Positions 1-8,702 are shown, counted from the stretch's first letter. The stretch: 64,000 bases of DNA from Paenibacillus periandrae (GCF_022458865.1 NZ_JAJNMU010000005.1:357968-421967); one strand, 5' to 3'. The notes: generated by a model not told the origin, from the letters alone. Numbers and translations are program-made.

Positions 1-58
1 TTAGAACCATTCTTTTTTTAGGATGGTCCCTTCTTTGAGATCGCTTTGATCATTATCC

Positions 59-380
59 TTACTTAGATTCGATCCGACCTAACGGATTGGTGTCCCCTTC
101 CAGGTCTTTGCGGGCTGCCAGCCAGCTGGAATTGTCGAGGTCGAGCGCATCGCGAAGGTATGACCACGTGAACTGCTGGAGCAAAGCAACTCGTTCGGGG
201 TTCTCGTCCGTCGTTTCCGCGGACTTGTACCCGGCAATTCCGCCAAGCGAATTTCTGCCCCGAAGAGGGTGAGCAGGCAACCTTTGATATCTGCGGACAA
301 AAGGATCTCTGCACGTCCGCCAAAGGCGGAAGGTCAGTAATCAGGCTTAAAGATGAAGAAGTGATCGAACAGCTTGCCAA
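59..380 (-). pseudogene. C-terminal remnant of an alpha/beta hydrolase, frameshifted
   Basis: Two overlapping minus-strand frames carry adjacent pieces of one protein. The upstream piece reads ADIKGCLLTLFGAE. The downstream piece reads NSLGGIAGYKSAETTDENPE and ends GRIESK at a TAA. They join if one base is restored near 250, giving GAEHSLGG, so the lost base removes a His that would be the catalytic His of this hydrolase type (family assignment from memory of similar proteins). An in-frame TGA also lies upstream near 340. No start or catalytic Ser region is present. I read this as a dead tail of a hydrolase gene; the exact subfamily is uncertain. Confidence 0.5.
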
Positions 381-540
381 AAAAACACGTAGTCAAAGTA
401 ATATTTATAAACAAGCTTAGCAATCAATTGTTAGACAGACTGACGTACAGTTCTGTGAGAGCCTGAAGTGAAACTCCTTCGGGCTACTCGAATGGAAGGT
501 CGGCTATCCAACCAATAGATAGCCTCCTATCGTCAATGCC

Positions 541-1739
541 TTAACCTTCCGTACCCCCTTCATCCATCACTTGGAACCAGCCAGGTATACTCATGATCCT
601 GTCCCACATTCCGTCGGGAATCGCAAGTTTCTCCTGCGCGGAACGCGAAAGCATCGTTTTGATTTCTTCCTCCCGTCCGTTTTGGACCAGGGCTACCCAT
701 TCCGGATATACAATCATGGCATGACCAAGCGAGATCAATGGAACGCCCGTGCTCAGAGCTTCCACAACATCATCGGGGTCCACAGTCCTCCGACACCGAT
801 AACGGGGACGCGGTCGCCAACGAGTTCCTGCACCATCACGATCCGCGACTTTGCCATCTTGTCGTCCGTTCTCGGACTCTGCCAGAAGTGTTCCACGGAA
901 AGATGGATATAATCCAGGTTTTGTTCCGCCAGCACGTTGACAAAATGAAGCGTATCGGCCATGGTGATTCCCGGCGTTTCTTTTTCCTCCGGCGAAATGC
1001 GGTACCCGACTGCAAATGGCGACGTTGCATGCGCCGCAACGGTTTTTTGGACGCGTTTCACGACTGCGAGCGGGAAGGCCATCCGCTTTTCCAACGTACC
1101 ACCCCACTTGTCTTCCCTTCGGTTCGCATGCGGGGAAAAGAACTGGTGGATCAGCATCCCGTTGGCACCGGAAATTTCAACCCCGTCAAAGCCGGCTTCG
1201 ATTGCCCTGCGGGTCGCCTGCGCGAACTCTTCGATCGCCGTTTCGATTTCCGCTTCCGTCATCGCCTTGGGGACGACCGCTCCTTCACGCTCTGCCGCGA
1301 TCGTACTGGGGCTCAGCGCATGACCGCTTGGAACCATCGCCGGATTGCTCAGCCGACCGCTATGATAAAGTTGCACAATCGCTTTGGCCCCGTTTTCCTG
1401 AATGACAGCCGCCAGCTTTTTCAATCCGGGCAGCAGCTCGTCGTGATCGATGCCCCATCCATGTTGGATGAACTTTCCGTTTTGCGACACGAGCGCGCTA
1501 GCTGTAATGATAGCGCCAGCTCCTTGAGCGCGAGCTCGATAATAAGCCAGTTCCGCATCCGTCACTTCTCCGTTTGGACTGGATGCCCCAATGCCCATCG
1601 GCGCCATCATCACCCGATTATTTAACCTTACGCCCGAAGGCAGACGAAACGATGCAAATAGAGGTTCGTATCGATCATTCATCGGCACTACTGGCTTTAC
1701 CGAGATAACTGGAGTAGACGTACTTTCGTTCATTTCCAT
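541..1739 (-). pseudogene. yqiG: NADH:flavin oxidoreductase (YqiG-like, Old Yellow Enzyme family), frameshifted
   Basis: The protein would be an FMN-dependent TIM-barrel oxidoreductase reducing activated C=C bonds with NAD(P)H. The first frame carries the N-terminal core (NNRVMMAPMGIGASS, GFDGVEISGANGMLIHQF, GYRISPEE) and runs to VIGVGGLWTP. The next frame continues with DPDDVVEALSTGVPLISLGH and ends normally at 541. One missing G in the C-rich run near 773-780 explains the shift (LWTP-DDVVEAL). ATG 1739 is preferred over a GTG at 1847 because AGAAAGGA sits 9 bases upstream. The stretch is richer in GC than the DNA to its right. It is a recent pseudogene unless the shift is a sequencing error. 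Confidence 0.8.
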
Positions 1740-1888
1740 AATAGATGTTCCTTTCTTTGTGAGAAATGGTTTAAACAATATCTGTAAATTTGATACCGTT
1801 GTTGGACCTGATGAAAAGGGTGACGGTGTTGTCTTTCCTAGGTACACTCTCCTTTTTACTGTGATACGGTCCTTTCAGTATCAGCCGA

Positions 1889-1904
1889 GGTTGACACGTC
1901 AACC
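1889..1904. promoter_or_regulatory. Perfect inverted repeat, candidate operator of the YqiG-like gene
   Basis: GGTTGAC-AC-GTCAACC is a perfect dyad about 150 bp upstream of the flavin oxidoreductase start. On the minus strand it overlaps a TTGACG that could act as a -35 element. This is the geometry of a TetR-type repressor site; no regulator gene is visible in the window. Confidence 0.4.
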
Positions 1905-1986
1905 TTTTAAGCCTATTAAGGTGTAAACGAAGAGAAATAAAGGAACTGATGAGAGCAATTTCAAGCCATTCTATGAGACCGATTGG

Positions 1987-2116
1987 TTAAGAGGTGTAGT
2001 GTCCAGCATTAGGGTGTTCAGGCGGTATGTTCGTTAAAACCTCTTCCCCTGTAAACTGAAATGCCTCAGTAAATCATCGAGCTCCGATAGGGGCGAATCC
2101 CCCGACGTGAATATTA
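1987..2116 (-). pseudogene. Possible short coding remnant
   Basis: One minus-strand frame reads HVGGFAPIGAR, a TGA stop, FTEAFQFTGEEVLTN, then IPPEHPNAGHYTS and a TAA at 1987. The residue composition looks protein-like and the single internal stop suggests a dead gene tail. I do not recognise the family. Together with 1905-1986 and 2117-2149, where I see nothing, this fills the gap between the YqiG-like pseudogene and the GIY-YIG gene. Confidence 0.2.
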
Positions 2117-2149
2117 CATTGGACGAAGTATGTTAACCTGCTCCCACAC

Positions 2150-2668
2150 TCATTCTACCAATAGTATATAATTTTGAATCTTCATATAAATATCAATTGG
2201 ATTTAACAACTGATTGCTTACGAATTTCCCCTTCTTTTTTATCGGCAGCTCAATTTCATAGAATCTATAATTATGAATATGAAATAATATCTCAACCTCT
2301 TCATAAGAAAATCGGTCTTCATCCTCCAAAACAAGATCCCCTAATATTCCTGAATTAATGCGTACTAAAATTGAATTAAACAAATCAAAGAACTCTTCAG
2401 ACCCCAAATACCATTCGCCTTTCAGTTTGTATTTATCTATCAATTTAAGTAGTATTTTCTCAAGTCCAAATATTTCTTCCCCATATTCAGAAAAAACAAT
2501 AAATATATTATTTATTGGATGCGGACATCCAGTTTGAATGTTTTTAATTCTTTTGTTTAAGTTACTTGATCGTCCGATTTTAATAAAAAAATCATTTTTA
2601 TATGCGCAGACGACAATATAGATTAATTGTGATTTACTTGGATTTATCTTTTTCATCTCCTCTAGCAT
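2150..2668 (-). CDS. GIY-YIG domain protein of the T5orf172/MUG113 type
   Basis: About 172 residues. Residues 15-95 look like a GIY-YIG nuclease-fold domain: a YIVV strand, then IKIGRSSNLNKRIKNIQTGC with Gly32 and Arg33, a Glu at about 70 (GLEKILLKL) and GEWYLGS. The C-terminal half is not recognised. Proteins of this type are common in phages and mobile islands and may cut or bind DNA; the role here is unknown. ATG 2668 is chosen, but GTG 2704 and ATG 2656 are in frame and no start has a clearly superior ribosome binding site. The gene is very AT-rich, reads in the same direction as the subtilase/ATPase pair and is separated from it by a terminator, so it is probably a separate transcription unit on the same element. 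Confidence 0.65.
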   Translation of the reverse strand: MLEEMKKINPSKSQLIYIVVCAYKNDFFIKIGRSSNLNKRIKNIQTGCPHPINNIFIVFSEYGEEIFGLEKILLKLIDKYKLKGEWYLGSEEFFDLFNSILVRINSGILGDLVLEDEDRFSYEEVEILFHIHNYRFYEIELPIKKKGKFVSNQLLNPIDIYMKIQNYILLVE

Positions 2669-2784
2669 CTTGAATAACTTCTTATTAGCGAACTTCACTA
2701 ACACTTCAAATTCATTACTATGTCAGTTTTCCGCTTGCCACAATCATACCACGAATATGGAAAATATTGTCTTACCTGTTCATA

Positions 2785-2818
2785 CAAAAACCCCTCTAGA
2801 GCCCATCTCCAGAGGGTT
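2785..2818 (-). terminator. Intrinsic terminator after the subtilase gene
   Basis: On the minus strand AACCCTCT and AGAGGGGTT form the stem around a 13-base loop, followed by a run of T. It lies 90 bases past the subtilase stop and separates that gene from the GIY-YIG gene. Confidence 0.75.
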
Positions 2819-2905
2819 AACATATCTATATATATTCTGCTTCACCAGTCTGACAGCTTTTTTAGCCCTCTAGGTGTTTGTTCAGAAAGTCTTGTTCAGT
2901 TTAAA

Positions 2906-5359
2906 TTAATTTTTATCATCTATAATAATTTGATTTCTAATTTTTGTTGCTACTTCTATTGGTGTATATAAATCAATTTCAGATGCAGGTGTAGATAATG
3001 TTACAATTAATGTGTACTTAACTTCCCTATCCCATCGATTTAGCCATGGTCTTTTACTCCACCAACCACTTATTGGATAGATACCAATCATGTTACTGGT
3101 TGCTAATTGTGAAGCAGTAGTTTCCCATATATCACTGTGAACTGATCCTTTGTTACGAGTATTTGGACCTAATGTCCAATCAATATTACTTGATGGCGGC
3201 TTACCATCTTCCTCGTCTTTAGCTGCTTCATTAATACGTTTGATAAATTGCTCCTCTGTCGCTGATCCATTCATGTCAAATCTTAACCCGTACGAAGAAT
3301 ACGAATATCTACTTTTCCAACCGACTTCACCTGGACTGGGTTCAATATAGTAAGATAATGTTATTCTCAACTTTACATCTAATTCCCCGAGACTTAACAA
3401 CACCTCTTCGGGCCAAGGCAATTTATGTAAGTGCATTTCGTTTAGAGCAATTGAGCTGTTATTCTTTTTAAAGGGTGAAATACTTGACTGAATAACCATG
3501 CTTACATTATTTTTTAAACACCATAATGCCTGATTTAAGCTTGGTACGCCATATCCGCACATCCGAGCAAGCTGATTATAATGTTTCTTATCATTACCTA
3601 CTAAGAATTGTTTTTTTAACTCTTCTGTCCATTCTGCTGAATGTACCATTAAGCCTCTAACAGTTTCAGGCCACGCCTCAGGGTACTTTGATTGTATTTG
3701 TGCAGCCATCCATGATGCTTTTGCTGTAGCAGCACTTGTAGCATTAAAAATAGTAAATTGTTCTCTTTGTAGCCTATGTGATGTTGTTAGAATACTATGA
3801 TTCACATCTGACCAAGCACCATGAGTATCGAATACTAAATTACCACCTTCTAACACAATCTCTGGTTTAATAGGCCACTTATTCTTATCCCAACTAAATG
3901 AAGTTGTGCTGTGAGGTGATAAACCTCCTTTTGGTGCTAATGGCATATAGGACTCATATGGTAAATAGAGATCTGTATATGCTCCAACTGTTAACGCATT
4001 CCACGATTGCCCTGGATTTTGTACAACGCTAGTATAATTACTATCAGGGTAATCCTCTTTATGTTCAATACTATTATTACCCGCTGACACTATGAATACT
4101 TTTTGTATGTCATCAATATATCCAGAAACTAGTTCGTCGATTGACGCAGACCATGATGAAGGTCTACCATCATCTGTTTGATAATTTGGAGCTGTTATAG
4201 CCATACAAATTATTCGTTTCCTTTGGGGGTTATCAATAATTGCGTTACTAATAAGTTGCTCAGTAATATCCCCATATAACTCAGGCGGGTTTTCACCTTT
4301 ATCTGGGATAATTTTTAAAGATTCAATCTTATGTGATATCTCTAATTCCTCATATCCCATCAAAATTTCTTTTAAATCTCCATAGGCAACGATCCCGCAC
4401 ATCATAGTACCATGTCCAGCCGAATCTGAAACTGTCCAGTGCGCTTCATATGAATGACAATCATCATCACTTATTATAGGTTCAAGTAACATATGCCCGT
4501 TATTAACCCCTGTATCAAGAACGCTTACAAAGATATCACTTTCTTTGTCTACTACTATTCGATCTAATAAATCCTGGGCCCAAGCAACTTGCTCTGTATT
4601 TTCAATATCAACAAAAAATGAAACCGCTTCTGAAGCTCTTCTCATTTCAGCAATGCTACTATTTTTAGATAACAGTTTTTGTAAACTATCTCTATTTGCT
4701 TTAACCAATACAACTCTACGTTCAGGAAATATTATTGAATTATTTTTAATTTCTAAATTAAGAACATCTCTTGAAACTACAACGAATTCCTCATAAACAC
4801 TTTCACTTTCACTACTTAACCATATTTCACACCAAACATAATCATCATCTGGAATCCACTTCTTTTCCTCTTCGCCCCAAAAAGATTCAAGAATGGCTAA
4901 GTTTATATTTTCAATTCCATCTATAAGTGAGGCGTTTTTAGGCTTACCTTTATTAGTTTCCTCTGTCATATATTGATTAAGTTTCTTTAAAAATACGTTG
5001 CGTTTCTCTTTAGGAATGTATACAGTTGCTAACCTTTCAAGCTTGTCTCCTATCTTTTTCTCCCTAATATTTAATAGTTTAATTCCATCTTTTCGACTTT
5101 CAAGACTTTCGAATTTAATATCGTATCCAGGGAGATTTCGAAACTCTACATATACTCCATCCTGAGATGATGATGTGACGACATTTGTATTTTGATCAGT
5201 AGTGTTTTCCCATAATTGCTCAAATTGCCTTTTTAACTTTTCACTATGTGTTTCTCTATTTCTTACGGGAAATTTAGCTCCGCCCTGTCCCTTTCCTTTA
5301 TAACTATGAGACTCTGCAGTATTTAGAAAAAAATGAGGAAAAAGTTGTTGGCTAAGCAT
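2906..5359 (-). CDS. ietS: Subtilisin-like serine protease of an IetAS-type module
   Basis: 817 residues, S8 family. The catalytic triad is visible as Asp282 (SVLDTGVN), His316 (AGHGTMMCG) and Ser542 (NATSAATAK), with the oxyanion Asn428 in SAGNN. There is no signal peptide, so the enzyme should be cytoplasmic. The N-terminus has a basic Gly-rich patch (SYKGKGQGGAKF), which I recall as typical of the IetS-like subtilases encoded with AAA+ ATPases. About 240 residues follow the catalytic Ser; their fold is not recognised. Start: ATG 5359 has GGGGAG about 7 bases upstream, while TTG 5377 would place that site inside the gene. It follows the ATPase gene by 25 bases, so the two are co-transcribed. 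In the known IetAS pair the protease is the toxin and the ATPase restrains it; that role is inferred here. Confidence 0.85.
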   Translation of the reverse strand: MLSQQLFPHFFLNTAESHSYKGKGQGGAKFPVRNRETHSEKLKRQFEQLWENTTDQNTNVVTSSSQDGVYVEFRNLPGYDIKFESLESRKDGIKLLNIREKKIGDKLERLATVYIPKEKRNVFLKKLNQYMTEETNKGKPKNASLIDGIENINLAILESFWGEEEKKWIPDDDYVWCEIWLSSESESVYEEFVVVSRDVLNLEIKNNSIIFPERRVVLVKANRDSLQKLLSKNSSIAEMRRASEAVSFFVDIENTEQVAWAQDLLDRIVVDKESDIFVSVLDTGVNNGHMLLEPIISDDDCHSYEAHWTVSDSAGHGTMMCGIVAYGDLKEILMGYEELEISHKIESLKIIPDKGENPPELYGDITEQLISNAIIDNPQRKRIICMAITAPNYQTDDGRPSSWSASIDELVSGYIDDIQKVFIVSAGNNSIEHKEDYPDSNYTSVVQNPGQSWNALTVGAYTDLYLPYESYMPLAPKGGLSPHSTTSFSWDKNKWPIKPEIVLEGGNLVFDTHGAWSDVNHSILTTSHRLQREQFTIFNATSAATAKASWMAAQIQSKYPEAWPETVRGLMVHSAEWTEELKKQFLVGNDKKHYNQLARMCGYGVPSLNQALWCLKNNVSMVIQSSISPFKKNNSSIALNEMHLHKLPWPEEVLLSLGELDVKLRITLSYYIEPSPGEVGWKSRYSYSSYGLRFDMNGSATEEQFIKRINEAAKDEEDGKPPSSNIDWTLGPNTRNKGSVHSDIWETTASQLATSNMIGIYPISGWWSKRPWLNRWDREVKYTLIVTLSTPASEIDLYTPIEVATKIRNQIIIDDKN

Positions 5360-5384
5360 TTTTAGACTCCCCTTCAATTGCCCG

Positions 5385-6335
5385 TCATCTAATCTTTTCT
5401 TTAATCATTTTTATTAGTTGCTCACTATCTACAGTCTTTCTGTCTGACATAATGGCCTCCTTGACTGCATCATCACATGCCTTCGTTAACTCAGCATGAC
5501 TTAATTTCCCACTTATTGCAACAATATTTTCCATATTCAATTGACTTACTTTAGGTGCAAATTGTCCAAGCCTATTAATTATTAGATTTGGTATTTGCTT
5601 ATCATTCGGAAGTGTATAATGAATTACATCATCAAACCTCCGAAATAAGGCCGGATCAAGAAGTTGAGGATTATTTGTAGCTGCTATAATTATGCTTTCT
5701 GAATCATCTTGCTCAATAAACTGTAAATACAAATTTAATACACGACGTACCTCACCAACATCATTATCTTTATTCCTATCTGTCCCAATTGCATCAAATT
5801 CATCAAAGAAATATACTGCTTGATTTTCTTTAATAGCATCGAATACTGCCCTTAGTTTGGTTCCCGTTTCACCCATATATTTAGTCATTAATTTATCCAT
5901 TTTTATGGTACACAAAGGAAGGCCTAGTTCAGTTGCAATAATTGAGGCAGATAAAGTTTTTCCCGTTCCTGGTAATCCTTCTAAAAGAATTTTCCTTCTG
6001 TTGTGCAAACCAAATTTTTTTAATTTATCCTTCATTTGATACTCGCTCAGTATACGACTAATTCTTTCCTTTATCTCGTCAGCCACAATAAGTTCTTTTA
6101 GTCTATAATCCCCAACGGTTGTACCAATTAGCTCACTAATATCCTTATTAAATTGAATTATCTTAACATTACTCTGCTGATCTTTATTTAAGATACTTCT
6201 TAGCTCACGTGCAAATGAGGTATGCCCTAACTTAGCTTCATGAGCAGCCAGTTGTAATACTATTGTTTTAAATCTGTCGTCATTTTTTGATACGTGTGCT
6301 TCAATTAACATTTTTATTTGTGTTGCTGTAGCCAT
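5385..6335 (-). CDS. ietA: AAA+ ATPase, partner of the subtilase (IetA-like)
   Basis: 316 residues with one AAA+ module: Walker A GLPGTGKT at 120-127, Walker B VYFFDEFD at 174-181, sensor-1 Asn in AATNNPQLLDPAL and paired arginines FRRF at 231-234. The region from about 245 to 316 is the lid. Residues 1-75 form a helical N-terminal domain that I do not recognise. The core resembles the FtsH/Cdc48 class of the COG0464 type. ATG 6335 has GGAGATGGGGTG upstream. It is the first gene of the pair and probably controls the protease as antitoxin or chaperone-like regulator. The DNA is AT-rich compared with rlmH next to it, which fits horizontal transfer. Confidence 0.85.
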   Translation of the reverse strand: MATATQIKMLIEAHVSKNDDRFKTIVLQLAAHEAKLGHTSFARELRSILNKDQQSNVKIIQFNKDISELIGTTVGDYRLKELIVADEIKERISRILSEYQMKDKLKKFGLHNRRKILLEGLPGTGKTLSASIIATELGLPLCTIKMDKLMTKYMGETGTKLRAVFDAIKENQAVYFFDEFDAIGTDRNKDNDVGEVRRVLNLYLQFIEQDDSESIIIAATNNPQLLDPALFRRFDDVIHYTLPNDKQIPNLIINRLGQFAPKVSQLNMENIVAISGKLSHAELTKACDDAVKEAIMSDRKTVDSEQLIKMIKEKIR

Positions 6336-6494
6336 TTGTTCACCCCATCTCCTAAAGGTTTTTGTTTGAAATTTTCCCGTGTTCTATTAAGTTTATTGTA
6401 ACAGATGTAGTATTTTTATATTACTAAATTTTTGAAACGTGCATGCCAAGAATCATTTTATATGGAATTGTTAATTCAAACTTTTCCTTTACCG
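6336..6494. other. AT-rich junction between the accessory module and rlmH
   Basis: No gene is visible. It holds the ribosome binding site and presumably the promoter of the ATPase gene; I could not find a convincing -35/-10 pair. The sharp change in base composition at rlmH marks the probable right border of the acquired DNA. Confidence 0.5.
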
Positions 6495-6512
6495 TCACTT
6501 ATGGTATGGTTC
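6495..6512 (-). other. rlmH 3' end, candidate SCC-type attachment site
   Basis: The last codons read GAACCATACCATAAGTGA, coding EPYHK-stop. The SCC attachment site of staphylococci is the same rlmH end, coding EAYHK-stop. No second copy was found by eye between 1 and 6494, so the other end of any element would lie left of the window or has been lost. No ccr recombinase gene is present here. Confidence 0.4.
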
Positions 6513-6977
6513 CCCCCGAATAATCTTAAACACCCGATACACCTGCTCCACCAGCACCAGCCGCATCAGCTGGTGCGGCAAGGTCATGCGCCCGAACGCC
6601 AGCTTCAGCTCGGCGCGTGCCAACACCGCGGGGGCTAGGCCCAGCGAGCCCCCGATCACAAACGCCACGTGGCTGCGCCCATACGTGGCCAAGCCCTCAA
6701 CATGCCGCGCCAACTCGTCGCTCGTAAGCGGCTTGCCATCAAGAGCGAGCGCCACGACGTAGGCGTCGCTCTTGATTTGCGCGAGGATACGTTCTCCCTC
6801 GCGCTGCCTGACGAGCGCCTCTTCAGCGGCGCTCATGGAGTCCGGTGCCCGCTCATCGGGCACCTCAACGATCTGCACCTTGGCGTACGCCCCAAGGCGT
6901 TTCACATACTCGGCAATCCCTTGCACGAGATAAGCCTCCTTCAACTTGCCAACCGCAATAATCTGAATCTGCTGCAT
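6495..6977 (-). CDS. rlmH: 23S rRNA (pseudouridine1915-N3)-methyltransferase RlmH
   Basis: 160 residues, the normal family length. It methylates pseudouridine 1915 in helix 69 of 23S rRNA on the 70S ribosome, with S-adenosylmethionine as donor. The SPOUT-fold features are visible: FVIGGSLGL at 106-114 and the knotted C-terminal end [15 protein letters not shown] with [23 protein letters not shown] 6977 lies 6 bases after AGGAGG; the in-frame TTG 6983 directly abuts that site and is rejected. The base composition is GC-rich, unlike the accessory genes on its left. Confidence 0.97.
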   Translation of the reverse strand: MQQIQIIAVGKLKEAYLVQGIAEYVKRLGAYAKVQIVEVPDERAPDSMSAAEEALVRQREGERILAQIKSDAYVVALALDGKPLTSDELARHVEGLATYGRSHVAFVIGGSLGLAPAVLARAELKLAFGRMTLPHQLMRLVLVEQVYRVFKIIRGEPYHK

Positions 6978-7037
6978 ACGCAACCTCCTGTGATCGATTC
7001 TTTATGCTCAACAGCACTCCTACACGCAGCCCCACAC

Positions 7038-7086
7038 AAAAAAAGAAGCCCAGCCGCAACCCACACGCGACAGCACGGCTTCTTTT
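7038..7086 (-). terminator. Intrinsic terminator between the CxxH/CxxC gene and rlmH
   Basis: AAAAGAAGCC and GGCTTCTTTT pair over 10 bp around a 26-base loop that can fold further, and minus-strand transcripts end in a T run. Confidence 0.7.
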
Positions 7087-7109
7087 CGGATGTTACCCAC
7101 TCTTACCTG

Positions 7110-7277
7110 CTATACAACCAAAAACCTGGCCAGCTCTGCACACCGCTCACAATGAACAGGTGGCTTCCATTCGGTAAAGGACACTTCCTGGATATCCACA
7201 ATATCGGGTGCATCCTCGTACTCATCAACAAACTGATCTATCGCTAATTCCAAATGCTCCTTACATACAACAAACAT
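7110..7277 (-). CDS. CxxH/CxxC small protein
   Basis: 55 residues beginning MFVVCKEHLELAIDQF and ending PPVHCERCAELARFLVV. The CKEH and CERC motifs form a probable four-ligand zinc site. I recognise the family of short Bacilli proteins named for these motifs, usually found next to rlmH; the function is unknown. The ribosome binding site is weak (GTGGGG). It lies between htrA and rlmH, reads in the same direction, and a terminator follows it. Confidence 0.85.
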   Translation of the reverse strand: MFVVCKEHLELAIDQFVDEYEDAPDIVDIQEVSFTEWKPPVHCERCAELARFLVV

Positions 7278-7315
7278 AACACGACCCCACTCTTCTCTAT
7301 ACTAGATCCTCGCTC

Positions 7316-8554
7316 TTATCGGTCCTTCAGCTCTGCCAACGTCATGGTAGCAGTCGCCTTTTTCCCGCCGCGGTAATACGTAATTGTGATTTTATCGCCA
7401 ATTTTCTTTTGGCTGTATATATATTTACGAAGTGCAAGCGTACTGTCCACCGCCTTCGTATCCAATTGTACAATAACATCGTTTGTCTTCAAGCCCGCAT
7501 CCTTGGCAGGACCTGTGACATCGAGCACGATAATACCAGCTTTCACATCAGCAGGCAGCTTTAATACCTCTGTTCCAGTAAAAGATTGCAAATCCTGCGT
7601 CACCACGCCCATATAAGGCCTTTTGATCTTGTGGTCCTTGATCAGCACCTCAACAATCGACTTCACCGAGTTGATCGGAATGGCAAACCCTAACCCTTCT
7701 ACGCCAGTGTCAGCAACCTTCAGCGTATTGATTCCGACGATCTTGCCTTCCAGATTAACGAGCGCACCGCCGCTGTTGCCTTGATTGATCGCCGCATCGG
7801 TCTGGATGACATCCATTTCCCAATCATAATCACCCTGTGCACCCAACGACACAGGAATGGTCCGCTTCGGCCAGCTGATAATACCTCTGGTCACCGTTGG
7901 CGCATAGCCCAAGCCAAGCGGATTGCCCACGGCAATCACCGTCTCACCTGCTCGCAGCGTCTCCGAATCGCCGAAGTCCGCTACTGATTTGATCCCGCTT
8001 CCCTCAATTTCCAGTACGGCGAGGTCCGTCATTTGATCCCGTCCGAGCAGTGTCGCTTTCTTCCGTTCACCGCTTGAGGTTACGACATCCAGCTGAGCAA
8101 AACCTTCCACGACATGGTTGTTCGTCACGATTCGTACTTTATCTCCCGATCTTTGGAACATGACACCCGATCCGAGTCCCATGGATCCGCGCGCGCCTGC
8201 CTTTTCGCCTTCCTTTTGTGAGCCGATAATGCTGATTACCGTTGGACCAATTCTTTCTGCCGCTCTGACAACGGAGTCACTGCTCAGCTTCTGGGTATCC
8301 GCCCCATTACTAGATGCAGGTTCGGATCCATTCGCAGCAGACGCAGCGACAGGTAGTGCAGCTGGCTCAGAGCCACTGCCCAAACGGAACAACGCTAAGA
8401 CAATCAACATAATAGCGGCTCCACCAAAAGCAGGAAGCAGCCAGGAAGGGACTTGGCGTCTTCTATAGCCGCCATGAAACTTTTTTCCTTTGACAGACCA
8501 TTCATTACGGCGAGACACCTTTGTAGAATAAAAATCATCGTCAAACAACCCCAT
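7316..8554 (-). CDS. htrA: Membrane-anchored HtrA-type serine protease with PDZ domain
   Basis: 412 residues. A cytoplasmic head (1-37) is followed by one membrane segment (about 38-57), a Ser/Ala-rich linker, a trypsin-like domain with His147 (TNNHVVEG), Asp177 (TDLAVLEI) and Ser261 (QGNSGGALVN), and a C-terminal PDZ domain from about 305. It should degrade or refold damaged proteins outside the membrane. It matches the HtrC/YycK position downstream of the wal genes in Bacillus, but here a small plus-strand gene lies between them, so htrA probably has its own promoter. ATG 8554 follows GGGGAGCGG; the upstream start at 8617 is less likely. Confidence 0.93.
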   Translation of the reverse strand: MGLFDDDFYSTKVSRRNEWSVKGKKFHGGYRRRQVPSWLLPAFGGAAIMLIVLALFRLGSGSEPAALPVAASAANGSEPASSNGADTQKLSSDSVVRAAERIGPTVISIIGSQKEGEKAGARGSMGLGSGVMFQRSGDKVRIVTNNHVVEGFAQLDVVTSSGERKKATLLGRDQMTDLAVLEIEGSGIKSVADFGDSETLRAGETVIAVGNPLGLGYAPTVTRGIISWPKRTIPVSLGAQGDYDWEMDVIQTDAAINQGNSGGALVNLEGKIVGINTLKVADTGVEGLGFAIPINSVKSIVEVLIKDHKIKRPYMGVVTQDLQSFTGTEVLKLPADVKAGIIVLDVTGPAKDAGLKTNDVIVQLDTKAVDSTLALRKYIYSQKKIGDKITITYYRGGKKATATMTLAELKDR

Positions 8555-8702
8555 CGTCTTCCGCTCCCCTCTCTGTCGTTCCCCGTACAGAGCACCCGTC
8601 CATACTAGCAATCTCAAAAACTTTCAAATAACAGGAATGATTTCTACAAGTTCGGACTAGACTAAGTATATAACTTTTAATCCTGAAAGGATGAACCCTC
8701 CC

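Noticed and set aside
738..1625. Long plus-strand open frame over the oxidoreductase
   Set aside because: It mirrors the GC-rich minus-strand gene; no ribosome binding site or recognisable protein.
1..6494. Second copy of the rlmH attachment sequence
   Set aside because: No match to the EPYHK-stop codons was found by eye in this stretch.
6669..7247. Plus-strand frame across rlmH and the CxxH/CxxC gene
   Set aside because: It covers two well-supported minus-strand genes and a terminator; its protein resembles nothing.
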